Assembly: GCA_037968515.1 (NCBI GenBank)
Contig: JBBKVQ010000388.1
Span: 1 to 6,466, forward strand
DNA: 6,466 bases
Reading direction: 5' to 3'
From: JBFFMO01 sp037968515
Lineage (GTDB): Bacteria > Myxococcota_A > Bradymonadia > Bradymonadales > Bradymonadaceae
A program made the position numbers and the translations under genes. A model generated the notes under the pieces. The model searched no databases. It had not been told where the DNA came from and saw only the letters and a list, made by a program, of their open reading frames with translations. The stretch's first letter is position 1; every line of letters begins with the position of its first letter. Positions 5,866-6,466 of the stretch are shown here, in pieces.

Positions 5866-5900
5866 AAAAAAGCCCCGAAATCCGCAATTTTCAAGGCTTT
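5866..5900 (-). terminator. Intrinsic terminator of rpsA
   Basis: Arms 5889-5900 and 5869-5880 pair over 12 positions on the minus-strand RNA (AAAG, CC, two U-G wobbles, then GAAA with UUUC), with an 8-base loop. The 3' arm runs into a U-tract of six (5866-5871). It lies about 36 bases after the rpsA stop codon at 5937 and separates rpsA from the lipoprotein genes. Confidence 0.8.
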
Positions 5901-5936
5901 GCGAGATTCGAGGCTTCATGTCGTCCGGAAGGAAAA

Positions 5937-6466
5937 CTACTCGTTTTCGGCCGAATCCGAGAGACCCAAGCGACTTTTCAGCAAATCGCCGAGCGTTGCA
6001 GCGCCTCCTTCATCCGTAAAACTCTTCATTTCACTGTCTCCGCCCAACTCGTCTCGCTTGAGCGAGAGACCGATGCGTTGGTTATCGCGGTCGAAGGTTG
6101 TGACCAAAACGTTGACTTGATCACCGGGTTTGACGACCTCGGTCACGCGGTTCACACGCTCTTCGCGCAGTTCCGAGATGTGAATCAGTCCTTCGACACC
6201 CTCGACGATCGTGGCAAATGCACCAAAATCAGTCGTTCGTGTAATCACGACGTCGATTTTCTTGCCGGGAACTGCGATGGCCACCGCCAAATCCCACGGA
6301 TCCGACGTCAACTGTTTGATGCCCAAGCCAAGCCGGCCTGCTTCGACGTCTAGGTCGATAATCACAGCTTCAATCTGCTCGCCTGCTTTGAAGAAGTCGG
6401 AAGACTTGTCGACGCGCTCGCTCCAAGACACATCCGAGACATGGATCAAACCGTCGATTCCTGGCG
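5937..6466 (-). CDS. rpsA: 30S ribosomal protein S1, C-terminal part (5' end outside window)
   Basis: The last 175 codons of ribosomal protein S1, the OB-fold protein that brings mRNA to the 30S subunit. Residues 1-57 are the end of one S1 repeat: GIDGLIHVSDVSW, then LGLGIKQL..DPW, both hallmarks of bacterial S1. Residues about 67-138 are a complete last S1 repeat with TDFGAF, GVEGLIHISEL, VKPGDQV and IGLSLK. The remaining 37 residues form a tail with TLGDLLKSRL and an acidic end (SAENE), then TAG at 5939-5937. The in-frame TTG at 6449 is internal Leu, not a start; the frame stays open to the window edge. The gene is followed by its own terminator. Another S1-repeat protein is possible, but the motif order fits rpsA best. 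Confidence 0.88.
   Translation of the reverse strand, partial: PGIDGLIHVSDVSWSERVDKSSDFFKAGEQIEAVIIDLDVEAGRLGLGIKQLTSDPWDLAVAIAVPGKKIDVVITRTTDFGAFATIVEGVEGLIHISELREERVNRVTEVVKPGDQVNVLVTTFDRDNQRIGLSLKRDELGGDSEMKSFTDEGGAATLGDLLKSRLGLSDSAENE

Noticed and set aside
5850..6353. Open frame on the plus strand of 167 codons opposite rpsA
   Set aside because: The minus-strand frame is clearly ribosomal protein S1. The plus frame starts inside the rpsA terminator and shows no recognisable domain.

Overview
The window carries four genes, all on the minus strand, so it reads from right to left. It looks like part of a chromosome from a moderately GC-rich, Gram-negative bacterium. Three features point to a deltaproteobacterial or Myxococcota lineage: large cysteine-rich lipoproteins, low-complexity Asn/Thr or Asp/Ser linkers directly after the lipidated cysteine, and many C-x2-G-x2-C modules. 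The Asn/Thr linker style makes me think of Bradymonadia. That placement is inference, because the window has no phylogenetic marker beyond the end of rpsA.

Layout in transcription order: (1) 6466-5937, the last 175 codons of ribosomal protein S1 (rpsA), cut by the right edge, followed by its own intrinsic terminator (5866-5900). (2) 5779-3929, a complete 616-residue cysteine-rich lipoprotein. It has its own promoter, a leader hairpin, a strong Shine-Dalgarno, an Asn/Thr linker encoded by a 21-bp tandem repeat, and a symmetrical UUCG-loop terminator. (3) A second, larger cysteine-rich lipoprotein, 911 residues from the preferred TTG start at 3814, or 927 from an ATG at 3862 that probably lies inside the promoter. 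It carries a 220-residue cysteine-free insert that resembles two DUF4397-type beta domains. (4) 995 to beyond position 1, a third cysteine-rich lipoprotein with an Asp/Ser linker. Its start is inside the window and its end is not.

The three lipoproteins are paralogs. All share a C-x2-VG-x2-C module near the N-terminus of the repeat region, a C-x-P-S-x-C anchor, and a C-x2-G-x2-C module near the C-terminus. They appear to be separately promoted transcription units, not one operon. Every mature protein seems to be a disulfide-stabilised, membrane-anchored stalk-and-domain protein. No enzyme, transporter, secretion gene or regulator is present to suggest a pathway, so function stays unknown.

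No mobile element, CRISPR array, tRNA or rRNA was seen. No stretch above 300 bases lacks a gene. The intergenic gaps (996-1078, 3815-3928, 5780-5936) are accounted for by promoters, hairpins and terminators.
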